Position numbers and translations under genes: made by a program
Part shown: positions 40,137-53,673 of the stretch, piece by piece
Position numbering within the stretch: the first letter of the stretch is position 1
How the letters are laid out: each line of letters opens with the position of its first letter
Assembly (NCBI GenBank): GCA_030704615.1
Contig: CM060734.1
Location: forward strand, 32,876,042-32,940,041
Length of the DNA: 64,000 bases
Direction of reading: 5' to 3'
From: Takakia lepidozioides
Taxonomy: Eukaryota; Streptophyta; Takakiopsida; Takakiales; Takakiaceae
The notes under the pieces: model-generated
Told to the model about the DNA's origin: nothing
What the model saw: only the letters and a program-made list of their open reading frames with translations
Database searches by the model: none

Positions 40137-43100
40137 TCATTCCAGTACCTATAACAAGAAATATTGCTGCATCATCTTATTGCAACTCGTACCCCACACA
40201 TTTGTCTGCTGCATCAATCTAGTGTCCAGTCCTGACATAGGAGACATACCTCTTCAGAAAATTTGATAAGAATGGTAGTTCGGGGCCGTGTTTGCCCCTC
40301 GACTGCTACAAAATGTGCTGTCACCCGTGCTGGGAACCCTGCCCCATCCAGGACACCCTGTGCCAGGTCCAGAGTGTCTACTCATGAGAGAGAGAGAGAG
40401 CGTGGATAAATTCCTTGTATAACTCTGCTTTCCTTAGCTTTGTGGCAGTAGACCCTGATTAATACAGCAGGCAAAGCTAGGAGAGGGGAAGACAGCATCA
40501 TGGGGACACTATCAGCACAGAAAACCCACTTCGGTTGTAGGATTATCATTAAATCTGAAATTGATTCTGGTCTTGCAAATTTATACAGAAAGTACCTACC
40601 CGTTTGCATCCCCATTCATCTCATTTCTCCCAGGATTCAGACCTAAGCTCTTGGCATTGTCCCTAGCCTCTCTCTCAAAGAAAAGAGGTGCAGTGAGTCT
40701 TTTTCAAGCTTCCAAAGAGAATCCTGTTAGAAGAGTACCCATGACAATAAATAAATAAAAATCACTGTCCTCTACCTGGCTTGAACCTGTCTACTTCAAA
40801 CAAAGTGGTCATATGTTCCTGGTGCAGCTGGTGCAGGTCCTGTGAAAGGTTTCCTTTTTCCCATTTCAATTCATAACTATACAGAAGTAGGAAACCTACT
40901 CACTTTGATTTTCAGCATGGGGCTCAGTGTGGAAACATAGAATTAGTGCCACTTGTCCGTGCCTGGCTCTAGCTATTTCACTTTATGAACAGCAATTCCA
41001 CTGTTGCCTTACTAATCTTGGCCTCAATCTCTCCCACAACTTCTCTGGGAAGAAGAGAGAGCGAGATGTGTGGTCACATCACATCACACCAGGTGTGTGG
41101 TTTCTGTGACTGCGGTAACCTTATTTTATCTTGCCAGCCATGCACATGTGAAAGAGAGAATATATCATTTTATTACACGGCAAATTCAAATTGTCACTAA
41201 ACAGTTACTTCACATTAAAGATAAGATGCAACAAAGGGCTGGATTTTAAACGTAACCTGTTTCATCAAAAAATGCTTTTCACTTACCTTCACAATACCCG
41301 CCACGAAGGCACCACAATTGAATGCACCCATATCTTTTGGTATTGAAATGAATCTGCACCCCAAAAGCCAAGAATTTCAAAGCAAGTTCACAGCCCCATA
41401 AAGGAATAAAAAAGACTCCCTAGCCAGAAACTGCAGCTGGCCCAAAAAGTCAGATCTTGACACAAACATGTGTTTATCAAGCTTTCCCTGTAACCATTGG
41501 CAACAAGTAAGTTTTTGTGGATACAACCCTCTCAGGCCAGAAGCAGGGTTTCACAAGCAGGACATCAACTTTAGACTGGAATTGCAAGAGTCACGCAGAG
41601 CTGACAACAATCCAGTGAAAGGGGTTGAGTATTCACTTAAGGGAGAATATTAACATCATGTCAATCCCATCACAGCCACAGCAGCCCTCTACCAATAAAC
41701 GTGATGCTTCCCAGAGAGAAGGTAGGAGATCTGCACCTGTTCACAAGTAGTTCTTTCTCGCTTATCATGTATTCATCTTCATGCTCGGTGCCTTTCTCCA
41801 ACGAGTCTGCCACCTATTGAATCCCTCCCACAACCACAATTACGACATTATGTAGGCAAATTAATGCGTTACAGAGTTAAGACAAACCAATGAAATTTAA
41901 CACCATAGGGGATGGGTGCCTGATGCTTTAATATCACCCCTACTGACTGCAGACCTCTCTATTGACATGGCAAAGCAGGAGGAACTTCTAAGCACGATTC
42001 TGGGTGAGATCTTTCGAACAGAGTTTAAATAAAAGTAAGTACACAGACCTTTCCAAAAAGTGATTTCCACACAGTGCTGTGAACAAAGGAGAGAATTCCC
42101 AACAATCTTGTCTCTCTCCTATTACTCTGCATGCCGACACCATTGTCAAAGAAGAATTTTTAACCAGGACTGTATTATACATATTTGATAGATGAGCTGA
42201 TTATGTCCCCGAGAACTTTTTTCATTCCTAAACTTTGGCTAGACACCTATTTGAGGCTGAATAATTGCACTATAGGGGCTAACTAACTGTCACCTTTTCT
42301 CGGTGGCATAGAAGCTCCAGAGCCCGAATGCCGACAGCATAGCCTGCATCCTCTAATCTGATTTTCACCCCAGCCCACACATCACATATGCGCACTGTCA
42401 TTGCAAAGATCCCTGAAAGCCCTTTTGCCCCTACTGTTGGAGGACCAAATCCCCCATCCAAATTTCCGTCCCCCTCTCCTTCTCTTTCTACAAGGTCAGA
42501 ACTAAATAAAGGGGTTCGCCCCTTTTGAAGATCCTGCCACAATGACAACCCTACCTAGGAATCAACACTGATTTCTACGGAAGTCAATGTCTACAGTAAC
42601 TCCACCCCCAAAAAAGAGTCTTATTCAAACTAATATTTCAGCTTTGAGATCATGGACCGTCACCTAAATTTGACCCAACAGGGTAGGGAGAATTGCCTTC
42701 CAGGAGTTTCAGTGTTGATCTGACACTGGCATTTGTCATCACACTATATGCATGGTGGTGATCCCAGCGCTGCTACCGTGGCCATGCACTGCTTACAGAC
42801 GAGTACACAGAGAGGGAGAGAAGGGAGAGGAGACCTGCGCTCAAGTTCGGCAATGTTGTCGACGCGCGTCTGGTTATACTGCACGAGCTCCGAGAATAGA
42901 AAAGCAAACGCACTCAGACTGACCTGCAGATAACCCACCACACTCAATTTACTCAATTCAAGTGCACAAACCAGCCTTGGAAGCAATTCGGAGTGAAGGT
43001 GGCCATTTTCCCACCAGATGAAACCATCCCTCGCACAGCGATTAGACCTGGTTTTACTTTTTGGACTCTGCTAAAAATCTATGGAATTTTTTGCAAAAGC

Positions 43101-43268
43101 TTTCCTCCGATTATTCAATATCGCTATGCCAAAATCTGTAGTGTAAAGACTCCTGGAACCCTTCAGCAGAACAATGATTGGAGGGACAAAATGTACCTCA
43201 GCTTTGCCTTTGCCGAGCGGTCTGTCAACCACATTCACATACTGCTTTGCTCGCCCCACCCCTAACAT
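40137..43268 (-). CDS. TRAPPC5: TRAPPC5/Trs31 subunit of the TRAPP tethering complex, 8 exons, 188 residues
   Basis: Exons (minus): 43197-43268, 42835-42923, 42294-42357, 42049-42126, 41737-41813, 41287-41353, 40250-40357, 40137-40148; GT-AG introns with phases closing to 567 nt. The start chosen is ATG 43268 (MLGVGRAKQYVNVVDRPLGK); an upstream in-frame Met at 43307 is possible. Conserved blocks: SAFAFLFSELVQYNQTRV, RLEDAGYAVG, LELLCHREK, SNRRETRLLGILSFVHSTVW, DSLEKGTEHEDEYMISEKEL, FNCGAFVAGIV, GFPARVTAHFV and PRTTILIKF. Length matches the family (about 190). The Bet3-family fold helps form the TRAPP core that activates Rab1/Ypt1 for ER-Golgi traffic. The last exon encodes only V-L-E and stop, so the C-terminus is a few residues shorter than in many relatives. 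Confidence 0.95.
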
Positions 43269-46159
43269 CCTCCCCTCTTTGTCTGAATCACTCGGCCACA
43301 AACACACAACAAGATCACGTCCTGCGAACCTCTAAAGGATCCCTCGAGCTTCGTTTTGTGCTTGTCTTCTGCTCCCCCGCATTCCAACCTCCTGAGCACT
43401 CTCAGATTGAGGTGACGATTCAGATGCCAACTCAGGTGACGTTCGATATGACGTAGTTATTACATTATAATGTAATGTTCTCATCCTTGGCCTACACACT
43501 CTCTGTCTCTCTCGCTCTCGCTCTTCATGTCTTGTCTGCGGCCGCGTCTTCCACGACTGCAGTGAAGCGGCTGGTAGCTGTAAGACGGGATGTTACTGGC
43601 CTATTGAGACGATTCGGCTCTTCATGGCCAGTCATCCATGGCCTACTCCTCTTTCCTGCGGTGGAATGATGATGCCTAGTCATGAAGTTCGAGTTTAATC
43701 AGTGTAAGGTGCGAGCGGGAGAGGATAGCTGCTGGAATAGAGCTGATCTGAACCTAAGCGTTCAGAGAACAGGAGATTATTGGCATGTTACAGCGATTTA
43801 GATCTTCATGAAAAGTAATCAATTGTAGGACCTATTCGCCATATTGTTCCGTGGTACATCTGTGGTTGGAAGGTGTCTCCTGCAGGGCTCCTGCAGTAGA
43901 CTGTTGAAGCCTGGTCATCAAGAGTTTGACAGGGAGGTTTGGAGGTTCCTCCGCCCAGAGATTTTCTACGAAAAGTCCACTTGGATGTCGGGTGATTAGA
44001 ACTAATTGAGAGGTTTCGTAATTCTTCCATCTGCGGACGTCTCATAGGGACTCTTCTCGAAAATCCCCGGGTGAGAACTCCCACCTTCAACCATGAGAAA
44101 AACAGTAGATACTTCCGGATGGAGAACTCCCGCACCTTCCCAATGGGAGAGAAACGTATGCAACTGTTCCACCACATTACTTGTGCAATGGTAAAGGTTT
44201 AAAATTCCCGTTTTCTTCTAATTTCTGCCTTGTCCCCCACCACTAAGATCAACAACAATGGGCCCCAATTGATGTACTGAGAAGGTTACATCAGCGTTGA
44301 CAAGTCCTGAATGCATAGAGTCCCTCTGCTTATCCATTTCATTTCCACAAGGTGAGCTAAATTGTAAGGTCCCATTTTCTTTTCCAAATGTGTCCGTGGA
44401 TAGCATTTGTGACAGCATCTACAAGAGCAGGTAGACTGAGAGCTTGCTCTTCTTGTGACAGTGCTCACTTTCATGTGCAGTATCCAACTTCCATTGAAAA
44501 GAGAGGGTATTAAAATGGGATGAAAGTATTCAGGCTCCAACAATTCCACGAGGAGCCACTTGCTGTGAAACTCGAAAATTCCGGTTTTCAGTTGCCCTCT
44601 CCATGAGAAATTACAACACCTTCATGCTTCATGTGCAAGGCCCAAGGATGGATAGTCAACTGAAGCATTTGTTTGGCAACAACAAGACAGGCTGCTTCAC
44701 TCCAACAGCAATCAGAACTTCAGCAAGCTTCCATGCAGCTCCCTGAAGTAATCAAATGAAACTTGTTCAGTCTACTTGGTAATGCCTCTTCAAGTTATGC
44801 CCTGTTCTCCACTTATTCTCCTCATTCTACCTTGACCCTCCATGTATAACGTCTACCTGCCAAAAGAGCTAAAGGGAAGAAAGGAAGAAAGAAACTGTAC
44901 AATGTCCATGGAAAGCTCAGAGCTTCTGGGACAAAGGAAGTTGGATACCAGGACACGAAATAAACCAGATATTTCCAAAAAAAGAAAAAGGAAAACTGCA
45001 GAATTGTAAGAGAATCTAAATGAGAATCTAAATAAATATAACGAAATTTGGGCCATCGGAGGAGTGGAAGAAGATGATGGAAGAGAATTGCGAGGGTTTT
45101 TGCAAGAGAGTGCGGGAGTGTGAAGCATGCAGGGGCCGGGGTGGAATCCCTCATTGTCGCTTCCTTCTCAGCCTGAAACTAGCAGGAGCATACTTGTATC
45201 TCCCACGGTCTTTTGCCTCATCCCTCTCAAGTGCTTCTCATTTCTCGTTTCTCGATTTTTGCCTTGTCACTTGGTCGGTCGCTCTGTCTCCAATAAGATG
45301 CAAGCCTCATTCTTTCCTCAAAATTCAATTGCTTTTAGAGAGGGAGAGGAGTGTTTCAAATTCAGGGTTTAAGGACAATGGTCCAGGCCGTCTTCTCTCG
45401 CAGAAAGCAGCCGATAATTTTGTATCTCCTTGATACCTCTCTCTTTATCTCTCTCTTGCGGACATCATGATGTCTCTCTCTCTCTCTCTCTCTTGGAAGG
45501 GGTTCCTGTGTCATATCGTTGAGTTGGATATCGCAAAAGGAAATGTCTAATCTTGCAAATGGGATCTCGTTGGCTAGTGCAGATAAGCTATGATTGAGAT
45601 TGTTAGCCAATGGGAGTGGATAAATCATTACACATTTGCTGTAGCTGTATCATGACACTTTTGTGAGACGGTATAACTAATTGGACAACCAGAAGAAACT
45701 GATTGTTTCTTTTTGTGGTCTTGGTTATGTAATGCAGCACAAGAGACAGGGTGCTCGCACACCCCAGATGATAGGGATGGAAGTCAGGAGTTCCGCCCTC
45801 ACCAGGCTGGCCGCCATTGGCCGTCACATGTCTCCCTCCAACTGCTCTACGTCACATGTACGAATTCAACACAAAATTTGTGTGGCCTTATTGGGTTTCA
45901 TTACCCAAATAAAAAGCTCATTTCAGACATTTGTTTGATCTCATATGATATTACAGTGGACACTATGAATCAAATTGATGCGTGACAGATCCGGGTATGA
46001 AGAATAATCCAAAAAGAAAAGACAGGAATGGATGGAGTCTGTGGAAGTGTTTGGAGTCATGTTGGTGTTAATTTTATTGGCCATGAGCTCATGCATAAGT
46101 CTGTGGAGGTGTTTGGAGTCATGTTGGTGTTAATTTTAAGGGTACTGCATGTGTTTCAG
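43269..46159. other. Intergenic region between divergent TRAPPC5 and pseudouridine glycosidase genes
   Basis: The two genes diverge, so promoters and 5' UTRs for both should lie here, and the first coding exon of the glycosidase may be within it. A CT repeat (TCTCTC)n lies at 45475-45495. Repeated words (AATTCCGGTTTT, CCATGAGAAA) recur at 44090-44600. Short open frames (43475-43669 plus, 43806-44177 minus, 45074-45433 plus) are not assigned. Confidence 0.35.
46039..46138 (+). repeat. 40-bp direct duplication in the glycosidase 5' intron
   Basis: The block GTCTGTGG-AGTGTTTGGAG...TTAATTTTA occurs at 46039-46077 and 46099-46137, separated by about 20 bp. It lies just upstream of the first recognised exon. 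Confidence 0.75.
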
Positions 46160-49100
46160 GGTTCTTTTGAGGGATCGGAAGACCTCAGAATCAGAGTTGA
46201 AACTCGGGTGCGCAATGCCCTTGCAGAAGGCTTGCCCATAGTTGCCCTAGAATCAACCATCATATCACATGGTAATGAGGAGGGGCCTGCTGTCAAATTT
46301 CTCTTTTGCAATTGCTAATGTCTGAAACATCTAATAGGGTGTTGCAGTGCATCTTTGGCATAAAAAGTGATGCTAGACTACTCTCCATGACTGCTATAAA
46401 GATTCTTGCGGGATGGGCTTCAACAGGTGGCAAGAGCTAATGCTATATAGTCTTGACGCAGGAATGCCTTATCCAAAGAACTTGGAAACAGCAAAAGCGG
46501 TTGAGACTATAGTGCGCCAGACTGGTGCTACTCCAGCCACAATCGCTATCATCAATGGTGTCCCCTGCATTGGTTAACCCTTTCGCCTTTCTCTGAAGTA
46601 TCCCCTTGTTTCTTTTTTGGGTTTAGTAGTTGAAGTTGTTGGACCTCTTTCATAAACATGTGGATTCCATAGGTCCAGCTCCAGGTTGCTATCAAGGAAA
46701 CATTTTACCTGTGAAGTTAACTCTTGTTATTGGATTTGGCGATAGGTCTGACCGAGGCTGAATTGGAACAGCTTGCTCAACTGGGGCCTAAGGCAACCAA
46801 GACTGCTCGTAGAGATATTGCACATGTTGTAAGTGTCAGCCTTGTTTATTATGTATTGCTCTCACAGGTACATAGCTTCAGATATCCTGTGTTGCACCAC
46901 TATCTGCAGGAACTACCTACCTGGTGTTCACTCCTGGTTGCCATTATCCCATTTAGCACAGGTATGCGCCGCATAGGATAGGATAGCTGACTTCAGACAA
47001 GATAGGACCAGAGTGTAAAGTTGTTAACCATGTGCAGCTTGTCATGTGCCAATCTGCCCCTGATAGGATAGAAGTACCTGCTAGTTCAAATGGAGCTTTA
47101 GCATATATCTGTCCTTTTCTCGATGAGCACAAGAAAATATGGTGCATATGCAGATCTTCAGGTTCTTCATCTCTCTTTCCCTCCCGACGACGAAATGAGT
47201 CTCCTTTTTCTGTTTGCTTTCTTTTGCAAGTTGGCAGGGGTCTGAGAAAGACATCCGTAAGTAAATATTTCATGTGACTTGTACACAGATTGCAAAGAAA
47301 TTAACGGGGGCAACCACAGTGTCAGCCACTATGTTTTTCGCTGCAAAGGTTAGCTCTCTCTCTCCCTCCCGCCCTCCCTCAGCCTGCAATGCCTGTAATA
47401 AAGTTGTTTGGTCATTGCTTGATTTGGTTTTCATGTTATTCATCATGCCATTTGTAATCATCTTTGATATTCAGAATGTCAACCATTGATAGATTCATAA
47501 AAGGCCGAATTGTGTGAGTGTAGGTGGGCATCAATGTGTTCGTTACTGGAGGGATTGGAGGGGTCCATCGACATGGTGAAACAAGTAAGTAAATTCAGCT
47601 CACTTTTTGCAGTCCTTTCAACTGAGGATATTTTCATACCTTACTTACACTGGTTCAACAGCAGTGTTCCAGATGTCGCAGAACCTAATTCAGGACAAAT
47701 TTCACATTGGAGGTTGTTGGGATGTCTTGGTGGCAATATTTGCACATCCTGTGTGCATATCAACCTTTCACTGCTGTTTTGGCTGGAGTCAGTTCAAAGA
47801 CCGATCCTTTTTGGACTCAGTTCTGCCCCTCCTTCCCTTTCTCGAAGTGTGGACAACTAACGCAGAGATTGGTGATGCGTGACAGCTATGGATGTTTCAT
47901 CTGATTTGACGGAACTTGGTAGGACTCCAGTCACTGTTGTTTGTGCGGGAGTCAAATCTATTCTTGATATTCCCAGGACTCTTGAGTACCTGGTATGTTG
48001 TTTGCTCACTCATACTAGTCAAATATAGCTTCATCCTCATTACAGACCCTTCAATTTATCTGGAGCATCTTGTGCGAATCTGCATCTTGCCAAAATTAGT
48101 CAAGCACTCGAGCAGGCGTCCCTTGTTCTGGCCGAAATCTGAGGGATGGCTCATTCAAAAAAGGATTGGACAGCATTACAGTTGCAGGGAATTTCCTGTA
48201 TGCGCTGGACCATGACATACCTTTAATGGCATAGTACCTCCTGGATTCTAAGCCTCTCTGCACCAGTTGTGGGGTTTCAGCCCACCAACAGTTCGAAAGA
48301 TTCATCCTGAAATTACTGGAGGCATTTGGTGCAGCTAACAACAATCTAGTTACAGGGAGGATTGATATTTGCACAGGCATTGACAGATTATGAAGTTGAT
48401 TCCAGCACTAGTTTCTGGCACTTGCCCTGATGTGAAGTCCATGAACTGCCAGTCATGCCAGTCAAGAAAAGGGCCATACGCATTCTTCCACAGTAGAAAG
48501 AAACAAAAAACAAAAAATGAAGAAGAGGAGAATGAAAGAAAGACATCGTAAAATCCAGGGGAGGATCAGAAATAGACTGTTTGGTTTGATTGGTGTCGAA
48601 GTATTTATAGATTAAGCAATTCAGATTTCAAAGTATACCACTTTCTAAATCTCAGGTTGTGATCAAACAGGAGACTCAAGGAGTGACGGTTATTGCATAT
48701 GGCACGGATAAATTTCCAGCCTTTTTCACTCCTGACAGTGGTTGTAAGGTATGACCATGGCTGTTTGAAGTTTCTGCTTGTATGATGGTCTCCTCCCATA
48801 CATGTGCTTTGGTATATGCTGAACGTATGGCTCGAGCACTTGTATTCTGTTTTGGCAGTGACATGAAAACTTCCAGTCAGTTCTGGCAGAGTGAGATATA
48901 TGTAGATATCTATATCCATATATACATATATATGTACACGCAGACACACCACACACCGCATACCACACACATACATATACATATACAGATATACATGGAT
49001 ATATGTTAATTGTACTGACTGACCCTACTGTCCACGTATGCCATAACAAACTCTAGGGCATAAAACTTGCAGGATAGTAACTGCCCCGAGCTTTGCGGAA

Positions 49101-50836
49101 ACAGAAACTGAGCCCAAAAGTGCCTTATCTCTTGTGTACAGTCTACAAAACTCCAGTCCAGGAGAACCAATAAGGGCTGTACAGACATGAGATTCCAGTA
49201 TCTTGATGCCAACACTATGGCGGTATCTTCAATCTTAACAAAGGGGGACTTATGTGGCTTGGAGACAGAGAGGCTCCTTGTTTTGCTATAACTTGCCACC
49301 TTCTCTACTTTCACAAGGAGGGAACTAACTGGCAAGTAGTGCTGTACAGTTTCAATGTTGCTTGGGATACCAGTGGGGCCATTGTGACTAGTAGTGAGAG
49401 ACAAGGAGATTATGCCTTTTGCAAGGGCAAAGGAAGCCCTACTTTAAGGCCAAGTGCTGATTGTGATTTCGTTCTCTTTGTTTGTAGGCTCCTTGTCGTG
49501 CAGACACTGCAGAAGATTGTGCTGCAATATCTGGTAAAGTGCTTCCTAATTTCAGCACTATTTTGTGTGGTTATTGATATCATCTTTTGGATTACCTTGG
49601 TCCTAGGCCCTGATGCTGTAGTGGCATATCTGACAAAGCACCTACCTGTTGTACATTGTGCTTTGCAACTACCTAGATGAAGACAGCTCCGCTGGTCTCC
49701 TCTGTTTTTTAACTGTTTTTGTGTTTGTAGTGGTTATGAGATCCAAAATTTTCCTGGCCTGCAACTAGTGAGATGACCAAGATCCAACTGAAGGATGAAA
49801 TGCTCACTGACTAATCCAACACACATATATGACATATATGAACTGCATTTCAATGCGGTAATACTGTTCCTCCAACTGGTAGGTGGAGTCACTATTGCAG
49901 AGCGCCCTAGTAAGTTGAAAAGAAGGATTTCACTTAGGCTGATAGACTTTATTAAATGTGGTGTCTACAGCTGTGAACCTGAAGCTGGGTTTGCAAAGTG
50001 GGATACTCGTTGGTGTGCCCATCCCCGAGGAGCATGCAGCTATGGCAGAAACTGTTGAAGCAGCTATCCAGTCGGCACTGGATGAATCAAAGTGAGTGTC
50101 TTTGGTGAACTCCAGGTGTCATACATTTTTGGACGTGGTCTTCACTATTAAGATAACAGTAAATGGTCAAGTGTGAGGGCACTAAATGTGAACTTATGTG
50201 GGACGCTTCATGATGTGGTCCACCTACACACAGGTTTGTTGTGAATAATACTCTACCAAGTAGGAATCTAGGGGCTATTTGGACCCTAAGGTAATGAAAT
50301 GGCATTCATATCTGGCCCTCTCTTCAGCCATTTTCTACTCTGTCCAAATTGGGCATGGGGTATCTGCTTCAAGGCTATGGCAAGCTAAGCACATGGTTGC
50401 CTTTCCTTTGGTGTTTGAGCTTGACAGGGAGAAAGACATCATTGGAAGTGCGGTGACACCGTACATACTGAAGCGTGTAAATGAACTGACAGGCGGCGCC
50501 TCGCTTGCTTCAAGTATCCACTTTTCTAGTATATGTTTAGTCTAAATTGGAAGAATCAAGGATCTTTTATGTTTACTTAGGATTGATTCCTTGGCAACAA
50601 AGTCGCACTCGGGAAATGAGGTTCCTAAAAGTCACGCAGAATTTGATTCATGATCTTCCCTCCTCTAGAAGGTGGGCTAAACAAGGAGGATAAGAGAACA
50701 TGCTAGGACCCCAAGGTTTGCGAGTATTCAAAACACCTTGACGTGTGATGCAGATATTGGATTGATCAGAAACAATGCCCGGATAGGGTCACAAATTGCT
50801 GTTGCCTTGGCTGCTGAGTTGTTACAGACATCTTGA
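46160..50836 (+). CDS. PUMY: Pseudouridine-5'-phosphate glycosidase (PUMY/PsuG family), 11 exons recognised
   Basis: Exons: 46160-46271, 46462-46572, 46746-46828, 47289-47348, 47524-47584, 47886-47992, 48671-48748, 49488-49533, 49971-50091, 50428-50513, 50754-50836; phases sum to 948 nt (315 residues plus stop). Conserved blocks: [11 protein letters not shown] (active-site Glu), [63 protein letters not shown] (Lys that forms the covalent intermediate), [32 protein letters not shown] and [14 protein letters not shown]. The enzyme breaks the C-C glycosidic bond of pseudouridine 5'-phosphate to uracil and ribose 5-phosphate, the second step of pseudouridine catabolism. The coding start is not certain: the frame is open upstream to Met 46028, but a TTTCAG acceptor at 46159 suggests a short upstream exon. 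No broken exon seen. Confidence 0.94.
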
Positions 50837-51969
50837 TTGGACAATTCCTGAAGGCATGTCACAGGGTTATGTTGATTGCTGAGATCGATGGGGGACACTT
50901 TAAAGACATACATATCCTTTTCGAATCAACCTAGAGATGGAGAAACTGAAGATGGAAAGATGCAAGATGCAAGATGTCTTCTTGCAAAGCTTATTTTGGT
51001 TTGCGGAAGTAGCAGTTGCCAACTCATTGCTAGTCTTAAGGTATCTAGCTTGTGATGCAATGGACACTAACTTTCTTTTGGCAAACTCTAGAAAAGGACA
51101 AAGTGTCTGTTGACGCTATTCTGTCAAAAGCAACAAAGCAACTTCTGTTCTTTGTTAGCTCAACTCCAGAACAAATCAAGCTCGGTACAGTGGAGTAGGT
51201 GCTGTGCATAGACCACCAGGATCAAGGTTGAACTTACACAACAACCCTGTATATTAGCAAATCAAAATAAACTCAACGGTTAACCTGAGTGTTGGAAGGT
51301 TATATATTTTTTCTACTATCCGGTGGTTCAGGTTATCTGACTTTTGCTTTATTCTCTAGGAATCTCCAGTTTAGGGTAGATGTAAAAGCCAAAAATCCAT
51401 CTATGATATTAGTAATTTTGTTTGGCAATAACAGATGAACCCAACTATAATTCTGGCAATTATGCATACAAGTCACTGCTAGTCCTATAATCTCAATACT
51501 CTAAATGATGAACTCGGTGTATTATGAACTGGTTACCAAGAGAAGACACAGAATCTTGCAAACACAGGCAAAGCCTGTGCACAAATGAAGGGGACTCCAA
51601 ATATCTGATGTCCACATTGGGTTGCACCCACTTACCCACCAGGTATCATGGGTTATTTGTTGACCACCAAGCCATTCTTGGGTCTCTTCCAGTTCTCAGA
51701 CAAAAAAGAAAAGACTATAGTTTCTATGCCAGGTATCAGTCAGTTATCCACTGCCAGTTCCAGAGCATGCTGGGTACTTTGGTTTCTGGCCTTAGTATGT
51801 TGCCCACTTGCTTTTGGGTGGTTTGTGTTATCAATTTGATACTCTCTTGAAAAAACATGGTCTACTGGTTCTCTTATAAACTTTGTACTAACTTGTGTAA
51901 GCAGCACTCTTGAATTTGGAAGAAACACTGAACTATGCTTGTCAATGGAGTAAGTGATCTTGGATCAGC

Positions 51970-53673
51970 TCAATCATTCAATGCGAGAAGAGAAAAAAAT
52001 GTGATAATGAACAGAATGAGGACTACTCCCTCCTCAGGTCTCAAAACATTTGCTCTCGACCCCACTGGTGATGATGCAGGTGCACGCTGAGGAGATTGCA
52101 AAGGCGTTGCCTGGTATAAAAGAGAAAAGTTAGAAACTTAAAAACAGTTGCTAATTACGTACAGAGATGAGCTCTGGTTTATCAATACATACTCGAAAAG
52201 GTCTTCCAATTTGCACTCATGTTAGAGATACAGTGAGATGGAGAGAGAAAGAAATTATGATTTGAGGAAAATCTGGGACCGATAAGGGCAAAACAAGCAC
52301 ACTCTGAAACACTGCTACAGAAGCCGGGGTAAGCAATCAATCAGTATCACAGACTGAGAATTGTGTCCATTTTTTACAAGCAGAGAGGCAGTGAGCCCAC
52401 CAACAGATCATACTGCTGGAAGACAGTCTGGCAGAGAAGATTCAGTATGATTAGTAAAGAACCCGAAAAGCAATCTCTGAAATCACTTTGAACAAGACTT
52501 AGGTCCTCAGCCCCACTTATCACATTTAGAAGTAAAATGTCACATCTGAACTACTGCTAATTAGCTACTCCCTATATTGTATCTGGGTTAACTTACTTTG
52601 ATTGGAATGGCCATTTTCTGGCCCAGTTGACAGTGTCCACTAACTGTGCAAATGAAGTAGAGGGTGGGCGGATCCACAGATTTCACTGTATACTGTAACA
52701 CCACAAACATCCAGCAAGAGTTTGGCTACATACTTCATTTGAGATGGAAAAACAATTGTACTGCAAGAAGACAATCATGCAATGATGATAAATTTTTTTT
52801 AACAATTTGGAATGGCTGGAGTCCTAACCTCATCTTCTCTGCCATGGTCACTACGTTAAGACCTGCATACTCACAATGGTGGGAGGTCCGCCAGTAACTT
52901 CCTGACCACCTGTGCCATTGCAGCTGTTGAAGGCCCCTTCACTTTGCACTAACACAACCGTGTGTGCCGCCGCTTCATATTGAAATGCTGATACAGAATA
53001 ATCCTGTAAAGTAAGCTGACCTGGCAAAACCTCTCTCCAATTTCAACCTGAACCTCCCTAACCATTGCATGTCACATCACAATCTATCCTCCTCCCTCAA
53101 CGTATGGAGATGTATATCATGAATTCGAAACCCAAGTGTACTAACAGAACCCTGTCAATTCTAGTGAAACTACACACACAAAGGATTGGCAACCAAACAC
53201 GAGAGATGGGGTGACACATAATAAATGATGACAAAAGAGAGGGGGCGACAATACATCCGGAGAGAGAAAGGCAGGACCATGAAAAACTATGCACACTAAC
53301 CTGTGGAAACAAATGTACACCACACCATCCACAGATCACGTACTTAGAGAGGAGTGATCAAACAAAAGAACAAAGAGTGAGAGACTCATGCCAAGAACTT
53401 ACTGAGGGAATCGCCCACTGAGACATTGACTGACGAGGCCCACTGGGCGTATGCATCCTGGAGCGCTGATGCATTGTTAGCTCCATTCAATGTACTGGTC
53501 CATTCACCAGACAAAGTCCCACTTCCTACCACAAAGTCCTTGGTGGCCATGGTCGCATGAAACAGCGAAGCTAGCAGCATGACTCTTCGTATGACACATC
53601 TGCAGCTCCAACACCTTGAACCAGATGGCCCTGTCTGACTAAGCATGCCTTTCATACTGCTTTTCTGCCACAA
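51970..53673 (-). CDS. Phytocyanin, stellacyanin-type copper site, GPI-anchor tail, 4 exons, 217 residues
   Basis: Exons (minus): 53403-53673, 52875-53020, 52597-52692, 51970-52110; GT-AG introns, 654 nt in frame. Exon 1 has an N-terminal hydrophobic stretch (VMLLASLFHATMA) before KDFVVGSGTLSGEW and WASSVNVSVGDSL, the start of the cupredoxin barrel. Exon 2 carries the first ligand His in AAAHTVVLV and the disulfide Cys in FNSC. Exon 3 has CTVSGHCQLGQKM: Cys and His ligands, second disulfide Cys, and Gln at the axial position, as in stellacyanins. Exon 4 is Ser/Pro rich and ends in a hydrophobic tail (VVLILFIITFFSLLAL), expected to be replaced by a GPI anchor. A cell-surface blue copper protein with electron-transfer or wall-related roles. 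The start Met is tentative; later Mets at residue 7 or 10 also fit a signal peptide. Confidence 0.92.

Noticed and set aside
45475-45500. CT repeat as a defined core promoter of the glycosidase gene
   Set aside because: It is a simple microsatellite; position alone does not show promoter function.
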